A stretch of 64,000 bases of DNA from Mycobacterium paragordonae (GTDB taxonomy: Bacteria > Actinomycetota > Actinomycetes > Mycobacteriales > Mycobacteriaceae). The translations under genes and the position numbers were made by a program. Shown one piece after another: positions 1 to 8,675 of the stretch (the stretch's first letter is position 1; each line of letters starts with the position of its first letter). The DNA lies in assembly GCF_003614435.1 (NCBI RefSeq), contig NZ_CP025546.1, positions 930,001 to 994,000 on the forward strand, read 5' to 3'. The notes under the pieces were generated by a model. It made no database searches and was not told the origin of the DNA. It worked only from the letters and a program-made list of their open reading frames with translations.

Positions 1-260
1 CCGTCGACGATCAGCGAATAGCCGCCCGGTGCCGGCGGCGGCCACACCAGGGTGACGTTGCTGCGGTGCGCAAGGTTAGTGCGGGTGCCCCCGCCGATCA
101 GTCCGACGTCGAGCACCGCAAGGTCGCGCAGTACCGGCTCGACGGTCACCGTGTGTGCGCGGTAGTCGTCGTCGACGGTGATCAGGTAGGCGAACGGGTA
201 GCTCGGCAGGGTGTCGGCCAACCGCTGGAAGTCGACCGGTTTGCTGGTCTTTGCAGCCAT
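1..260 (-). CDS. Partial Rv0441c-like protein, probable FMN-binding split-barrel family
   Basis: The ATG is at 260 and the frame stays open to the left window edge, so only the first 86 residues are visible. The protein starts [19 protein letters not shown] and continues with a strand-rich stretch ([18 protein letters not shown], then [16 protein letters not shown]), which resembles small pyridoxamine 5'-phosphate oxidase-like flavin-binding proteins. In M. tuberculosis Rv0441c occupies this place next to PPE10, and the position supports orthology. The substrate is unknown. The C-terminal half is outside the window, so no cofactor residues can be checked. It lies 21 bp downstream of the PPE gene on the same strand and may be co-transcribed with it. 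Confidence 0.7.
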   Translation of the reverse strand, partial: MAAKTSKPVDFQRLADTLPSYPFAYLITVDDDYRAHTVTVEPVLRDLAVLDVGLIGGGTRTNLAHRSNVTLVWPPPAPGGYSLIVD

Positions 261-281
261 GGGTCGAGGATAGGCGTGCGG

Positions 282-1778
282 CTACTCGGTGCGGATCGGG
301 AACTGGATGACCCGGCTCTGGTCGCCGGTGTCGCGATCGGCCGGCGGGTAGAAGTTCGACTTCGGGATGCCCGAGTTCGGCAGACTCGGGGCGCCGATGC
401 CGGATTCGCGACCGAGCGTGGTCCGCACTCCCGGGTCGCTGGAGCTGGGGTTGACGAAGCCTGTCACCGGGGTGCTGGCAGACGTCCGCAGGCCCGCGTT
501 GGCGGCCGCGCTGCTGGTCGGGTTCGCTGAGACGGATCCCTGGCCGGCGTCGATGGCGGCGGCCGGTGCGGATGCCGGGGCGACCACGGGTGTGCTGCTC
601 AGGCCCGAGTTCAGCGCTCCGGCCAGGCCGGAATGCAGTCCGCCGGTATTGGCCAGGGCCGAGCTGAGCAGCCCCGAACTGAGCGCGGCCGTTCCCAGCC
701 CGCCGGTGGCGTAGTGCGCCGAGTTGGCCAGTCCCGCCTCCAGGCCGGTTCCGCCCACGCCCGTGTTCTGCAAGCCCGAGCCCAGGTAGCCCATCGATCC
801 GCTGAAGCCGGTGTTCACGCTGCCCGAGTTGCCCAGGCCCGTGTTGAGGGACCCCGAGTTGCCCAGACCGAAGTTCCCGTTACCGGAGTTGAACAGGCCG
901 GTGTTGCCGGACCCGGAGTTACCGAACCCGGTATTGCCGGTGCCGGAGTTGAACCCGCCGAATCCGAACTGCTTGTCGCCGGTGAGGCCCATGCCCAGGA
1001 CGTCATTGCCGGTGTTGGCGATGCCCAGGTTGTTTGCGCCGAAGTTCCCCAGGCCCATGTTGTTGTTGCCGGTGTTGCCGATGCCCAGGTTGCCGCTGCC
1101 GCTGTTGCCGGCGCCGACGTTGCCGCTGCCGCTGTTGCCGATGCCGAAGTTGTAGTTACCGGCGTTGTTGTTGCCGATGTTGCCGCTGCCGGTGTTGCCG
1201 AAGCCGAAGTTGATGGTGCCGTTCTTGCCGATGTCGATGCCGAGGTTGCGCAGGACCTGCTGCCAGGGCGCCAGTTGAGCGGCCGCCGCCGACGCGTCGA
1301 AGTGGTAGTTCGCCATGGCTGCCACGTCCAGCGCCCACATTTGCTCGTAGGCGGATTCGGTGTCCATGATGGCCGGCCAGTTCATGCCGAAGAAGTTCGT
1401 CGAGGCCAGCATCTGCACCAGGCCGCGGTTGGCAGCCACGACCGCCGGCTGCACGGTGCTCGCCAGCGCCGTCTCGAATGCGGCAGCCGTCGCGGCGGCT
1501 TGGGTCGCCGCGCGGTCCGCTTCGACAGCCGCCGCACTGAGCCAGCTCATGTACTGGGTGGCGACGACCATCATGGCGGCAGCCGAAGCTCCCTGCCAGG
1601 ATCCGCTTGTCAATTCCTGGGTGACGGAGCTGAATGATGACACCGCTGAAGCGAGATCCTCTGCCAGACCACCCCATGCGGAGGCAGCAGAAAGTAGCGG
1701 TCCCGCACCGGGACCGGCAAGCATTAATGCCGAGTTGATCTCTGGCGGCAACCACGCGAAATGCGGGCTTGTCACCAC
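282..1778 (-). CDS. PPE10: PPE family protein, MPTR subfamily (PPE10-like)
   Basis: The 498-residue protein has an N-terminal PPE domain (residues 1-180; LPPEINSALM near residue 11, WxG-type turn GSWQGAS near residue 79) and then major polymorphic tandem repeats of the NxGxGN type from about residue 190 to 330. The tail is Ala/Ser/Pro-rich and ends VIQFPIRTE. Such proteins are secreted by the ESX-5 type VII system; PPE10 of M. marinum has been linked to capsule integrity. The start is one of two consecutive GTG codons (1778 or 1775). No PE partner gene is adjacent, which is usual for MPTR members. Position beside the Rv0441c-like gene and near sigK supports PPE10 (Rv0442c). Confidence 0.88.
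   Translation of the reverse strand: MVTSPHFAWLPPEINSALMLAGPGAGPLLSAASAWGGLAEDLASAVSSFSSVTQELTSGSWQGASAAAMMVVATQYMSWLSAAAVEADRAATQAAATAAAFETALASTVQPAVVAANRGLVQMLASTNFFGMNWPAIMDTESAYEQMWALDVAAMANYHFDASAAAAQLAPWQQVLRNLGIDIGKNGTINFGFGNTGSGNIGNNNAGNYNFGIGNSGSGNVGAGNSGSGNLGIGNTGNNNMGLGNFGANNLGIANTGNDVLGMGLTGDKQFGFGGFNSGTGNTGFGNSGSGNTGLFNSGNGNFGLGNSGSLNTGLGNSGSVNTGFSGSMGYLGSGLQNTGVGGTGLEAGLANSAHYATGGLGTAALSSGLLSSALANTGGLHSGLAGALNSGLSSTPVVAPASAPAAAIDAGQGSVSANPTSSAAANAGLRTSASTPVTGFVNPSSSDPGVRTTLGRESGIGAPSLPNSGIPKSNFYPPADRDTGDQSRVIQFPIRTE
788..1211 (-). repeat. MPTR-coding tandem repeats in the PPE gene
   Basis: About 420 bp encode repeated NxGxGN/NTGSGN pentapeptide-like units. At DNA level this appears as recurring ttgccg(g/c)tgccgctgttg-type blocks. 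The low complexity opens long spurious frames on the other strand. Confidence 0.8.
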
Positions 1779-1851
1779 CCAAACTTACCCGGCACAGCCT
1801 TTTACCGTGGGCGTATCGGGTAACCCGCTACCGTTAATTCGCAGCAGGCCG

Positions 1852-3579
1852 TCAGGCGGGAGCGGGCGCCGGTTGCCGGCCGCGGACCAGCCTCCCCGGG
1901 CGGGCCGAGGTGGGCACCCCGTTTTCGGCGATGACCTCACCCGAGACCACGGTGGCGACATAGCCCTGCGCGGTCTGATCCAGCCGGCGGCCGCCGGCGG
2001 GGAGGTCGTGGGCGATGACCGGCTTGTGCAGTCGCAGCCCGGCGTGATCGATGACGTTGAGATCGGCCTTGAAGCCGGCGGCGACGCGGCCACGGTCGGC
2101 CAGGCCGGCGATGCGGGCCGGCACCGATGTCAGTTCCCGGACCGCTTCGGCGACGCTGAACCGGCCCGATCTGCGATCGCGGGCCCAGTGGGTGAGGAAG
2201 TACGTGGAGTAGCTGGCGTCGCAGATCATCCCGTAATGAGCACCCCCGTCGCCCAGTCCGAGGACCACGTCGTCGCGGTGCAGAAGTTTGCCGACGGTGT
2301 CCAGCGAGTTGCCTTCCAGGTTGCTGGTGGCGACCAGCAGCATGGCCCGTCCGTCATCATCGAGGAGCCGGTCGTAGGCCTCCTCCATCGGGTTGACGCC
2401 GCGGGCGCGGGCCCGCGCACCGATGCTGTCGGACGGGTTCGGCTCGTAGTTCGGATTGTCGTCCAGCGGGAAGATCCAGTCCCACATCTGGGCCACGTAC
2501 AGGATCGGATGGCCCTGGCCCGGCTTGTCGGCCAGGATGCGGGCACGCACCTCGGGCTTGCGCATCTCGGCGACCCGCTCGGCCAGCGGCAGGTGCGCGA
2601 TCTCGCGGTAGCTCGGGTACAGCACGAACGGGTTGGCCGTGAGCTGGAGCCCGATGATCAGCCCGATCGGGCGCGGCAGCAGCTGCGCGGTGATATCTCC
2701 GCCGGCCGCGTTCGCCTTCTCCACCATCGTGATGGCGTCCGGCCAGGTCGGGTCCCCGGCATTGCCGACGACCAGGGTGAAGGTGACCGGCAGCCCGACG
2801 TCCTCGGCGACGTCGAACACCGTCTGCAACACGGGCTGGTAGCCCCCGGCCGGGATGTCGGGCACGAACTGCAGCAGTCCGCCGCCGCCGTCGACGACGC
2901 CCCGGGCGATCTCCTCGATCTCCTCCCGGGCCGCGTCGTAGCTGGGGATCGGTGCACCGCTCTCGGTCTTGTGGATGGTGAGCCGGGAGGAGGCGAACCC
3001 CAGCGCGCCCACCTCCATGGCTTCGGTGGCCAGTTCGCGCATCCTGGCCAGGTCGTCGGGGGTTGCGGGTTCGCGGTCGGCGCCGCGTTGGCCCATCACG
3101 TAGACGCGCAGCGGGGAATGGGGCAGGTAGGCCGCGACGTCGATGTCCCGTTTCCCGGACTCCAGCGCGTCAAGGTATTCCGGGAAGGTTTCCCAGGACC
3201 ACGGCAGGCCGTCGGTCATCACGACGCCCGGAATGTCCTCGACGCCGGCCATGACGTCGACGAGTACGTCGTGGTCCTCCTGGCGGCAGGGCGCGAAGCC
3301 GACGCCGCAGTTGCCCACGACCACCGTGGTCACCCCGTGCGCCGAGGACGGGGTCAACCGGTCCGACCAGATGGCCTGGCCGTCGTAGTGGGTGTGCAGG
3401 TCGACGAAGCCCGGAGTGACCAGCAGCCCGGTCGCGTCGATCTCCCTTGTCGCGGTCGCGCCGTTCACGGCGCCGACCGCCGCGATCAGCCCGTCTTTGA
3501 CGGCGACGTCGCCGACGTAAGGCTCACCTCCCAATCCGTCCACGATGGTGCCGTTGCGGATCAGAAGGTCGTAGGTCAT
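1852..3579 (-). CDS. N-acyl-D-amino acid deacylase-like amidohydrolase
   Basis: The 575-residue protein begins MTYDLLIRNGTIVDG and carries the metal-binding HTHYDGQ motif at about residue 62, as in the D-aminoacylase branch of the amidohydrolase superfamily. A later GDGGAHYG block near residue 445 supplies further active-site residues. The family hydrolyses N-acyl-D-amino acids or related cyclic amides in the cytoplasm; the substrate here is not predictable. It resembles Rv2913c by motif, but M. tuberculosis has no such gene at this place, so it is an extra gene relative to that genome. It is divergent from the VOC gene across 46 bp, which must hold both promoters. The ATG at 3579 fits the family N-terminus. 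Confidence 0.85.
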   Translation of the reverse strand: MTYDLLIRNGTIVDGLGGEPYVGDVAVKDGLIAAVGAVNGATATREIDATGLLVTPGFVDLHTHYDGQAIWSDRLTPSSAHGVTTVVVGNCGVGFAPCRQEDHDVLVDVMAGVEDIPGVVMTDGLPWSWETFPEYLDALESGKRDIDVAAYLPHSPLRVYVMGQRGADREPATPDDLARMRELATEAMEVGALGFASSRLTIHKTESGAPIPSYDAAREEIEEIARGVVDGGGGLLQFVPDIPAGGYQPVLQTVFDVAEDVGLPVTFTLVVGNAGDPTWPDAITMVEKANAAGGDITAQLLPRPIGLIIGLQLTANPFVLYPSYREIAHLPLAERVAEMRKPEVRARILADKPGQGHPILYVAQMWDWIFPLDDNPNYEPNPSDSIGARARARGVNPMEEAYDRLLDDDGRAMLLVATSNLEGNSLDTVGKLLHRDDVVLGLGDGGAHYGMICDASYSTYFLTHWARDRRSGRFSVAEAVRELTSVPARIAGLADRGRVAAGFKADLNVIDHAGLRLHKPVIAHDLPAGGRRLDQTAQGYVATVVSGEVIAENGVPTSARPGRLVRGRQPAPAPA

Positions 3580-3625
3580 CTAAATAATCTACGACCCTGT
3601 CGGTGGCTCGTGCCAGGATCGAGCC

Positions 3626-3997
3626 GTGATCGATCACTTCGGCATCAATTGCGCTGACTACGCGAGATCGTGGCAGTTCTACGACACCGTCCTGGGCGTG
3701 CTGGGTTACTCCCGGCAGATGGACTTCGGCGAGGCCATCGGGTACGGCCGGGACGGGCATCCGGCCTTCTGGATCGCCGACGGAACGGGCATGGGGCCGA
3801 ACCGGGAGGTTCACGTCGCGTTCCAGGCCGCCGACCAGGACGCCGTGCGTGCGTTTCACGATGCGGCCGTGGGCCTGGGCGCGGAGTCGCTGCATGCGCC
3901 GAGGCTGTGGCCCGAATACCACCCGGGCTATTTCGGCGCCTTCGTCCGCGACCCGGACGGCAACAACGTCGAAGCCGTGTTCCACGGCGCTGCGTAG
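3626..3997 (+). CDS. VOC (glyoxalase/bleomycin resistance) family protein
   Basis: This 123-residue protein has one vicinal-oxygen-chelate module: MIDHFGINCADYARSWQFY at the start, a central FWIADGTG strand and the closing FVRDPDGNNVEAV motif. The conserved His4 and the Glu in NNVEAV are candidate metal ligands. Such proteins act as small dioxygenase, isomerase or binding proteins, and the substrate cannot be inferred. The start is GTG at 3626. It is followed by the DinB gene after only 10 bp, so the two probably share a transcript. Confidence 0.8.
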   Translation: MIDHFGINCADYARSWQFYDTVLGVLGYSRQMDFGEAIGYGRDGHPAFWIADGTGMGPNREVHVAFQAADQDAVRAFHDAAVGLGAESLHAPRLWPEYHPGYFGAFVRDPDGNNVEAVFHGAA

Positions 3998-4007
3998 GGT
4001 CGAAAGC

Positions 4008-4526
4008 ATGGCAACTTCTGAAACCGCTGCCGTCCAAGAACTCCTGCGCGACGCGTTCACCCGCCTGATCGAACACGCCGGCGACGTATGCCACGGGCTG
4101 ACCGATGAGGTCGCCGACTACCGGCCGACCGCCGACGCCAACAGCATTGCCTGGCTGCTGTGGCACAGCGCGCGGGTCCAGGATCTGCAGCTGGCCGACG
4201 TGGCCGGCGTGGAACAGGTCTGGACCGGTGACGGCTGGGTGGACCGATTCAACCTGGATCTGCCGCGCAACGACACCGGTTACGGGCACGGCGCCGAACA
4301 GGTCGCCAAGGTCCGCGCCCCCGTCGACCTGCTGTTGGGCTACTACCACGCGGTGCACCTGCTCACGTTGGAGTACGTCGAGACGGTCACCCCCGACGAA
4401 CTCGCTCGCATCGTCGACACGCACTGGGATCCCCCGGTGACCGCGAGCGCGCGGCTGGTCAGCATCATCGACGACTGTGCCCAACATCTCGGCCAGGCGG
4501 CCTATCTGCGGGGGATCGCCCAGTAG
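4008..4526 (+). CDS. DinB-like (mycothiol-dependent enzyme type) protein, Rv0443-like
   Basis: The 172-residue protein is a DinB four-helix bundle. A histidine in the first helix (LIEHAGDVCHGLTDE), HSARVQ in the second and DDCAQHLGQAAYLRG near the C-terminus are spaced like the three metal-binding His of the DinB/MDMPI superfamily. Family members can bind a divalent metal and use low-molecular-weight thiols such as mycothiol. It lies at the place of Rv0443 in M. tuberculosis. The ATG at 4008 is preferred over earlier in-frame codons because those lie inside the VOC gene. Confidence 0.8.
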   Translation: MATSETAAVQELLRDAFTRLIEHAGDVCHGLTDEVADYRPTADANSIAWLLWHSARVQDLQLADVAGVEQVWTGDGWVDRFNLDLPRNDTGYGHGAEQVAKVRAPVDLLLGYYHAVHLLTLEYVETVTPDELARIVDTHWDPPVTASARLVSIIDDCAQHLGQAAYLRGIAQ

Positions 4527-4537
4527 GGTTCCAACCC

Positions 4538-5407
4538 GTGCGGTTCCTGACGACGGTGTTGTGCTGGCTGATCGCCACGGCCGGGCTGGCGGTGGCGCTG
4601 CCGGCGATGTGGGCCCAGGCGAACATCGTCGACGAGGACGGCTACAGCGAGCTGGCCGAGCAGGCGGCCCGGGATCCCGCGCTGCAGTCGGCGATGGCGT
4701 CGGAGCTCACCACCCGCGCCGTGGCGCTGATCAACGAACGCAGTGGGCGCCGCAACCCGGTCGACAGTTCGACGGTGCACGACGTGGCCGCGGCCTTCAC
4801 CGCCGGTCCGTCGTTTCCGCCGCTGTTCGCCCAGGTGAACCGGGCCGCGCACGGCTGGCTGTTCAGCGCGCCGCAGCCGGGCGGCAACGAACAGTGGGTG
4901 GTCGACGTGGCGCCGATGCTCAAGGACACCGGCATCCAGCAGCAGCTGGCCACCTATAACGTGCAGGTCCCCGCGACGCTGAAGGTCCCGCTGACGGTGC
5001 CGGTGGACCAGCCGCTACGACAGGGACAGTTTCACCGCGCCGCGGTGTGGGGACCGTGGGTCAGTATCGGTGTGGCCGCCCTGACGGCGCTTTTCGCGTT
5101 CCTGACCGTGGTTGCCGCGCGCAGCCGCGGCCGGGCGGTGACAGCTCTGGGTGTGTCGGCGCTGCTCGTCGGCGCGGCCGGCTGGGCGGGGATCGAGATG
5201 GGTGGGCGCTCCCTCAATGAGGCGCTGAACCGGACCACCGGCGACATCCGGCGGATGGCCGATGTGATGGTGGGCCATGCCGAGAGCAGCATGCACCTGT
5301 GGCTCAACCTGACGTTGCTCACCGGTGCGGCGCTGGTGGTGCTCGGTCTGCTCGCCGCCGTGCTGGGCGGTCTGTTCAAGAGAAAAAGCCGGGGCTCAGC
5401 TACTTGA
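4538..5407 (+). CDS. Membrane protein of unknown function
   Basis: This 289-residue protein has an N-terminal hydrophobic segment (about residues 4-26, possibly an uncleaved signal anchor) and an extracytoplasmic domain of about 140 residues. Three hydrophobic segments follow, near residues 170-195, 200-222 and 253-280, and the tail is basic (FKRKSRG). I do not recognise a family with a known function. It starts with GTG at 4538, 11 bp after the DinB gene. It converges on rskA with an 8-bp overlap of the two coding ends. Confidence 0.7.
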   Translation: MRFLTTVLCWLIATAGLAVALPAMWAQANIVDEDGYSELAEQAARDPALQSAMASELTTRAVALINERSGRRNPVDSSTVHDVAAAFTAGPSFPPLFAQVNRAAHGWLFSAPQPGGNEQWVVDVAPMLKDTGIQQQLATYNVQVPATLKVPLTVPVDQPLRQGQFHRAAVWGPWVSIGVAALTALFAFLTVVAARSRGRAVTALGVSALLVGAAGWAGIEMGGRSLNEALNRTTGDIRRMADVMVGHAESSMHLWLNLTLLTGAALVVLGLLAAVLGGLFKRKSRGSAT

Positions 5408-6098
5408 GGGGTAACTCGGCCAGGATCGCGCCGGTGGGTTTGGGCGATCCGGCGCCGGGCTCGACCGTGAAGGCCAGTGCCCGGCAGCTGCCGATCTCGT
5501 TGACCGTGGCCGTCGTCGTCGGCTGCACCGTCGCGGTGCCCATGGTGCCCGCGGATCTGGGGCCGTCGGCTCCGAGCAGCCACATCTGGTAGACGGTTCC
5601 ATTGGACGGTGGCGGGACATTGTTCATCACGAGCACCGCCGCGTTGCGGTCCCGTGAGAACATGACCGTGGCCTGTCCCGGGCCCAGTGGGCGGGAGACC
5701 GTCTTCATATCCGGAGCCGTGAGGACCTGCTCGGTGACCGTCGAACTCGGGTGCGGTTGTACCAGCACGCCGAGGCCGAAGCCCGCCAATCCGATTACCA
5801 CCGCCGCAGCGGCGGCGAAAACCTTTGTCCGCCAGAATGATTGACGCTGGCCGTCGCGGTGTTGCACCGCGGTGAGTACCGCGGTGCGCAGCTGGTCGGG
5901 CGGCTCGGCGACACTCGCCGAGGACAGCACTGCCAGCGTCTCGCGGACCGCGCGGACCTCATCGTGGAAGGCGGCCGCCAGGGGCGCGGGCGCGGCGGCG
6001 ACCCGTCGGTCGATCTCGACGCGCTCCGCGTCGGACACGGCGTGCAGGGCATACGGAGTCGCCAGTTCAAGGAGTTCGAAGTCGGTCGGTTCGGTCAT
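5400..6098 (-). CDS. rskA: Anti-sigma-K factor RskA
   Basis: The 232-residue length equals that of M. tuberculosis RskA (Rv0444c). The cytoplasmic N-terminal anti-sigma domain ([20 protein letters not shown], residues 1-90) should bind SigK. A single membrane segment (about residues 93-113, [20 protein letters not shown]) leads to an extracytoplasmic C-terminal RskA domain with the YQMWLLG strand. By analogy, regulated intramembrane proteolysis releases SigK. The start ATG overlaps the sigK stop (ATGA, 6095-6098), which couples their translation and keeps sigma and anti-sigma in balance. Confidence 0.95.
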   Translation of the reverse strand: MTEPTDFELLELATPYALHAVSDAERVEIDRRVAAAPAPLAAAFHDEVRAVRETLAVLSSASVAEPPDQLRTAVLTAVQHRDGQRQSFWRTKVFAAAAAVVIGLAGFGLGVLVQPHPSSTVTEQVLTAPDMKTVSRPLGPGQATVMFSRDRNAAVLVMNNVPPPSNGTVYQMWLLGADGPRSAGTMGTATVQPTTTATVNEIGSCRALAFTVEPGAGSPKPTGAILAELPLK

Positions 6099-6658
6099 GA
6101 GACACCCAGGCAGTTGCGCAGGCCGCGCAGCGCGTCACGCATACGCGATTTGATGGTCGACAGGTTCGCAGCCAGCCGCTGCGACACCTCGGCATAGGTG
6201 AGTCCGCCGTAGTAGGCGAGCTCGATGCACTGACGCTGGGTGTCGGTAAGCCCTTCCAGGCACTGCGCCACCCGGCGGCGTTCGTCGCCCGCTATCGCCG
6301 ACTCCGCGACGACGTCGCTGGCCGGCTCGAGGTTGGCCACGCCGTAGCGCGATTCGCGGTTGGTGCCCGCTTGCTCGCTGCGCACCCGGTCGATCGCCCG
6401 GCGGTGGGTCATGGTCAGCAGCCAGGCCAGCGCGGACCCTCTGGTCGAGTCGAACTCCGCGGCGGTCCGCCAGACTTCGAGATAGATCTCCTGGGTGGTC
6501 TCTTCGCTGTACCCGGCGTCGCGCAGCACCCGGGTCACCAGTCCGTACACCCGGGACTTCGTCTGGTCGTAGAACGCGGCGAAGGCAGCGTTGTCCCCAT
6601 GCGCGACCCGGCGCAGCAAGGCGTCCAGGTCGCTGCTGGGCTGCAGCGGTCCGGTCAT
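6095..6658 (-). CDS. sigK: ECF sigma factor SigK
   Basis: This 187-residue ECF sigma factor has region 2 (about 20-90, including [12 protein letters not shown] and the core-binding helix) and region 4 (about 130-180, [20 protein letters not shown]). It directs RNA polymerase to SigK promoters, which in M. tuberculosis drive mpt70/mpt83 and this operon itself. The start at 6658 ([15 protein letters not shown]) gives exactly the M. tuberculosis length, and in BCG strains loss of the corresponding AUG abolishes function. A longer in-frame ATG at 6706 overlaps the upstream stop as ATGA and would add 16 residues. It is the penultimate gene of the leftward SigK operon. Confidence 0.94.
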   Translation of the reverse strand: MTGPLQPSSDLDALLRRVAHGDNAAFAAFYDQTKSRVYGLVTRVLRDAGYSEETTQEIYLEVWRTAAEFDSTRGSALAWLLTMTHRRAIDRVRSEQAGTNRESRYGVANLEPASDVVAESAIAGDERRRVAQCLEGLTDTQRQCIELAYYGGLTYAEVSQRLAANLSTIKSRMRDALRGLRNCLGVS

Positions 6659-6702
6659 CGATCGGTAGCCTAAGTCAGCAACCGCCACACCCGGTACGCC
6701 GG

Positions 6703-7497
6703 TCATGACTGACGCACCTTTCTGGGTGGCCGCGGAACGAAGTAAGCGGTCCGCTCCCGGTATTCGGCGAATCCCGGCCGGCCCTTCATGTACTTCTCGG
6801 TCAGCCGCGCCCCGCTGACGTCCACCAGGAAGTAGGTCATCACCAGCGGCGAGACCGCCGTGGCCAGCGGCACCCAGCCATTGACCGTGACCAGCCACAA
6901 CCCCCACCACACGCAGGCGTCGCCGAAGTAGTTGGGGTGCCGGGTCCACGACCACAGCCCGCGGTCCATGATCACGCCGCGATGGGCGGGGTCGGATTTG
7001 AATTCGCGCAGTTGCCGGTCTCCGAGTGCTTCGAAGGTGAACCCGAGCAGCCATACCGCCACACCGAGTGCGGTGACGGCCAGCAACGGCGTGGGGGTGG
7101 GGCCGGTGACCGCCGACAGCTGCAGGGGAAAGGAGATGAACAGCGTCAGAAAGCCCTGCAGCAGGAAGACCTTGCGCACCACCTGACCTACCGACGCGCC
7201 CCGCAGCAGGTTGGCGTAGCGGCGATCTTCGCCCTGCCCGGCGGTCTTGCGGTGAATGTGCCAGCTCAGCCGCAGACCCCAGATCGAAACCAGCGCCAGC
7301 AACAGCCAGCGCCGGGACGGATCCCCGCGGCCCACCACCGCCGCCACCGCCGCCACCACGACGAAGCCGATGCCCCACGCGACGTCGACGACGTTGTAGC
7401 GGCCGATCTTGCGGCCGATCGCGAAGGTGACCGAATGCACCACGACCACCGCCAGGGTGCACGCGCCCGTCACCGCCAGGATGTTGCTCTCGTTCAC
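6703..7497 (-). CDS. DUF1295 membrane protein, Rv0446c-like
   Basis: This 264-residue polytopic protein has about seven hydrophobic segments and the DUF1295 signature WSWTRHPNYFGD near residue 195, related to steroid 5-alpha-reductase and isoprenylcysteine methyltransferase-type membrane enzymes. The reaction is not established. The GTG at 7497 is chosen because it overlaps the TGA of the preceding ufaA1 remnant (GTGA, 7494-7497), the same arrangement as at the neighbouring junctions. A slightly longer in-frame start at 7524 is less likely. The gene appears intact although its upstream neighbours are damaged. Confidence 0.85.
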   Translation of the reverse strand: MNESNILAVTGACTLAVVVVHSVTFAIGRKIGRYNVVDVAWGIGFVVVAAVAAVVGRGDPSRRWLLLALVSIWGLRLSWHIHRKTAGQGEDRRYANLLRGASVGQVVRKVFLLQGFLTLFISFPLQLSAVTGPTPTPLLAVTALGVAVWLLGFTFEALGDRQLREFKSDPAHRGVIMDRGLWSWTRHPNYFGDACVWWGLWLVTVNGWVPLATAVSPLVMTYFLVDVSGARLTEKYMKGRPGFAEYRERTAYFVPRPPRKVRQS

Positions 7498-7949
7498 CGC
7501 GGACCCCTGCGCTCGAACGCCCACCGGTCGGCGTGATGGCGACCGGACCGGAATCCCGGTTTCGGGTCAGCCGGATACGGTTGCCACATGCGCGCGGACA
7601 CCTCGTCGAATCCTAAGTGCGCCAATCGGTTACGACGCTGCAGGAAGCGCTCGCGGCACAGCCGCAGCGTCTGGGCGTAGTGCGGCCGCAGCGAGGCCGC
7701 GTCGACGGGGCGCAGGCTGTAGCGCTCGGTGATGTCGACGGTGGCCGCAGCAGACGGCAGCGGTCCGCCAGGGACAATGTACTTCCGAATCCGGGCGCGC
7801 GTATTGCGAGTGGCCGCTATCCGCTCACGCGAGGTGGTGACCGCCGGTATCGCCACTCGGTCACCGGGCCCGGACGGCACCTTCGCGGCCGCCGGCCGGC
7901 TGCCGGAACCGATTGGCGCGAAGCGTCTTTCGATGGTGCCGGCGCTCAT
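7494..7949 (-). pseudogene. ufaA1: ufaA1 remnant with large in-frame internal deletion
   Basis: UfaA1 (Rv0447c) of M. tuberculosis is a fatty acid methyltransferase/cyclopropane synthase-type enzyme of about 427 residues. Only 151 codons remain here. The first 28 (ending AAAKVPSGP) match the UfaA1 N-terminus, and from about residue 32 on (VAIPAVTTSRERIAATRN) the sequence matches the C-terminal quarter, including KYIVPGG, DAASLRPHYAQTLRL and HLGFDEV. The join is near 7854-7868, so the SAM-binding core is gone. The tail is also degraded: LCRERF replaces LWRERF, and the family-typical final motif around GFRSGYL is scrambled. The frame is open, and both ends keep 4-nt overlaps with the flanking genes, consistent with translational coupling. 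It cannot be an active methyltransferase. Confidence 0.85.
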
Positions 7950-8668
7950 TGCGCTGCCGCGGGAACTCGTCGTAACCACAGTTTGATCCCCTGAAGACGG
8001 ATGCGCGCGGCCTCCGCCAGGGGCGCCAGCGGTGACAGGAACTGCAATGCCGCGACGTGCCAGTTCGTCGCGGGAAGTCGCTCGCCGCGCAAGGTGGCGG
8101 TGAACGCGAGCCGGCGGTCCCGCAGCAGCGACACCATGACGTCGACATCGTGCTCCGGAGGTGGGGCCAGTACCAGGTAGTTCCCGTCGACCGGGTTGTA
8201 GGGCGAAACGTACAGCCGCTTGCTGACCAGCACCGGCGAATCGGCCGGCGGCAGCAGATAGACGTGGCGCCCGCCGTAGGTGTGTACTTCGGCGACTACG
8301 TGGCGTAACCGGCCGTCGCGGTCGTGGCACCAGAAGACGCTCAGCGGGTTGAAGGCGTACCCGAAAACGCGTGCCTGCAGCAACGCGGTGACCCGGCCGT
8401 CGGGCATGGCGGTGTCGTGCTGGGCGAAGAACCTTTCCAGCCGGCGGCGCAGCTGGTCGGAGGTGTCGAGTCGCGCGAAAGGCCTTAACCACCAGGGCAG
8501 TTCGGGGAGATGGTCGATGTCGACGTGCCAGCTACAGCTGCGGTAACGCAACGAATGCTGCTCGGGAACCTGCCGGCAGTGGCTGATCGTGGTGCGGTAG
8601 ATCGTCGGCGTCAGCGCGGCGACCCCGCCGCCGATGAGCGCTACCGATCCTCCGTGTTGTGCCTGCAC
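7946..8668 (-). CDS. DUF1365 protein (Rv0448c-like) with an apparent Rv0449c-derived N-terminus
   Basis: The 240-residue product is a DUF1365 protein from about residue 17 on (LTPTIYRTTISHCRQVPEQ, LPWWLRPFAR, RVFGYAFNPLSVFWCHD). The preceding residues GGSVALIGGGVAAL look instead like the dinucleotide-binding start of an FAD-dependent oxidoreductase. In M. tuberculosis that enzyme (Rv0449c) lies directly upstream of Rv0448c and is otherwise missing here. There is no ATG or GTG at the expected DUF1365 start, so translation must begin at the GTG at 8668. I infer an in-frame deletion that fused the two genes. Function is unknown; in M. tuberculosis the gene belongs to the SigK regulon. Confidence 0.8.
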   Translation of the reverse strand: MQAQHGGSVALIGGGVAALTPTIYRTTISHCRQVPEQHSLRYRSCSWHVDIDHLPELPWWLRPFARLDTSDQLRRRLERFFAQHDTAMPDGRVTALLQARVFGYAFNPLSVFWCHDRDGRLRHVVAEVHTYGGRHVYLLPPADSPVLVSKRLYVSPYNPVDGNYLVLAPPPEHDVDVMVSLLRDRRLAFTATLRGERLPATNWHVAALQFLSPLAPLAEAARIRLQGIKLWLRRVPAAAQ

Positions 8669-8675
8669 ATCTATT

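Noticed and set aside
1081..1200. Regular short repeats resembling a CRISPR array
   Set aside because: They code the MPTR motif in the PPE frame and lack uniform repeats with unique spacers.
1360..3657. 765-codon open frame on the plus strand
   Set aside because: It runs antisense across the PPE and amidohydrolase genes, has no recognisable domain, and arises from GC-rich codon bias.
6707..7462. Upstream extension of sigK to 455 codons
   Set aside because: The added part is an out-of-frame reading of the DUF1295 gene.
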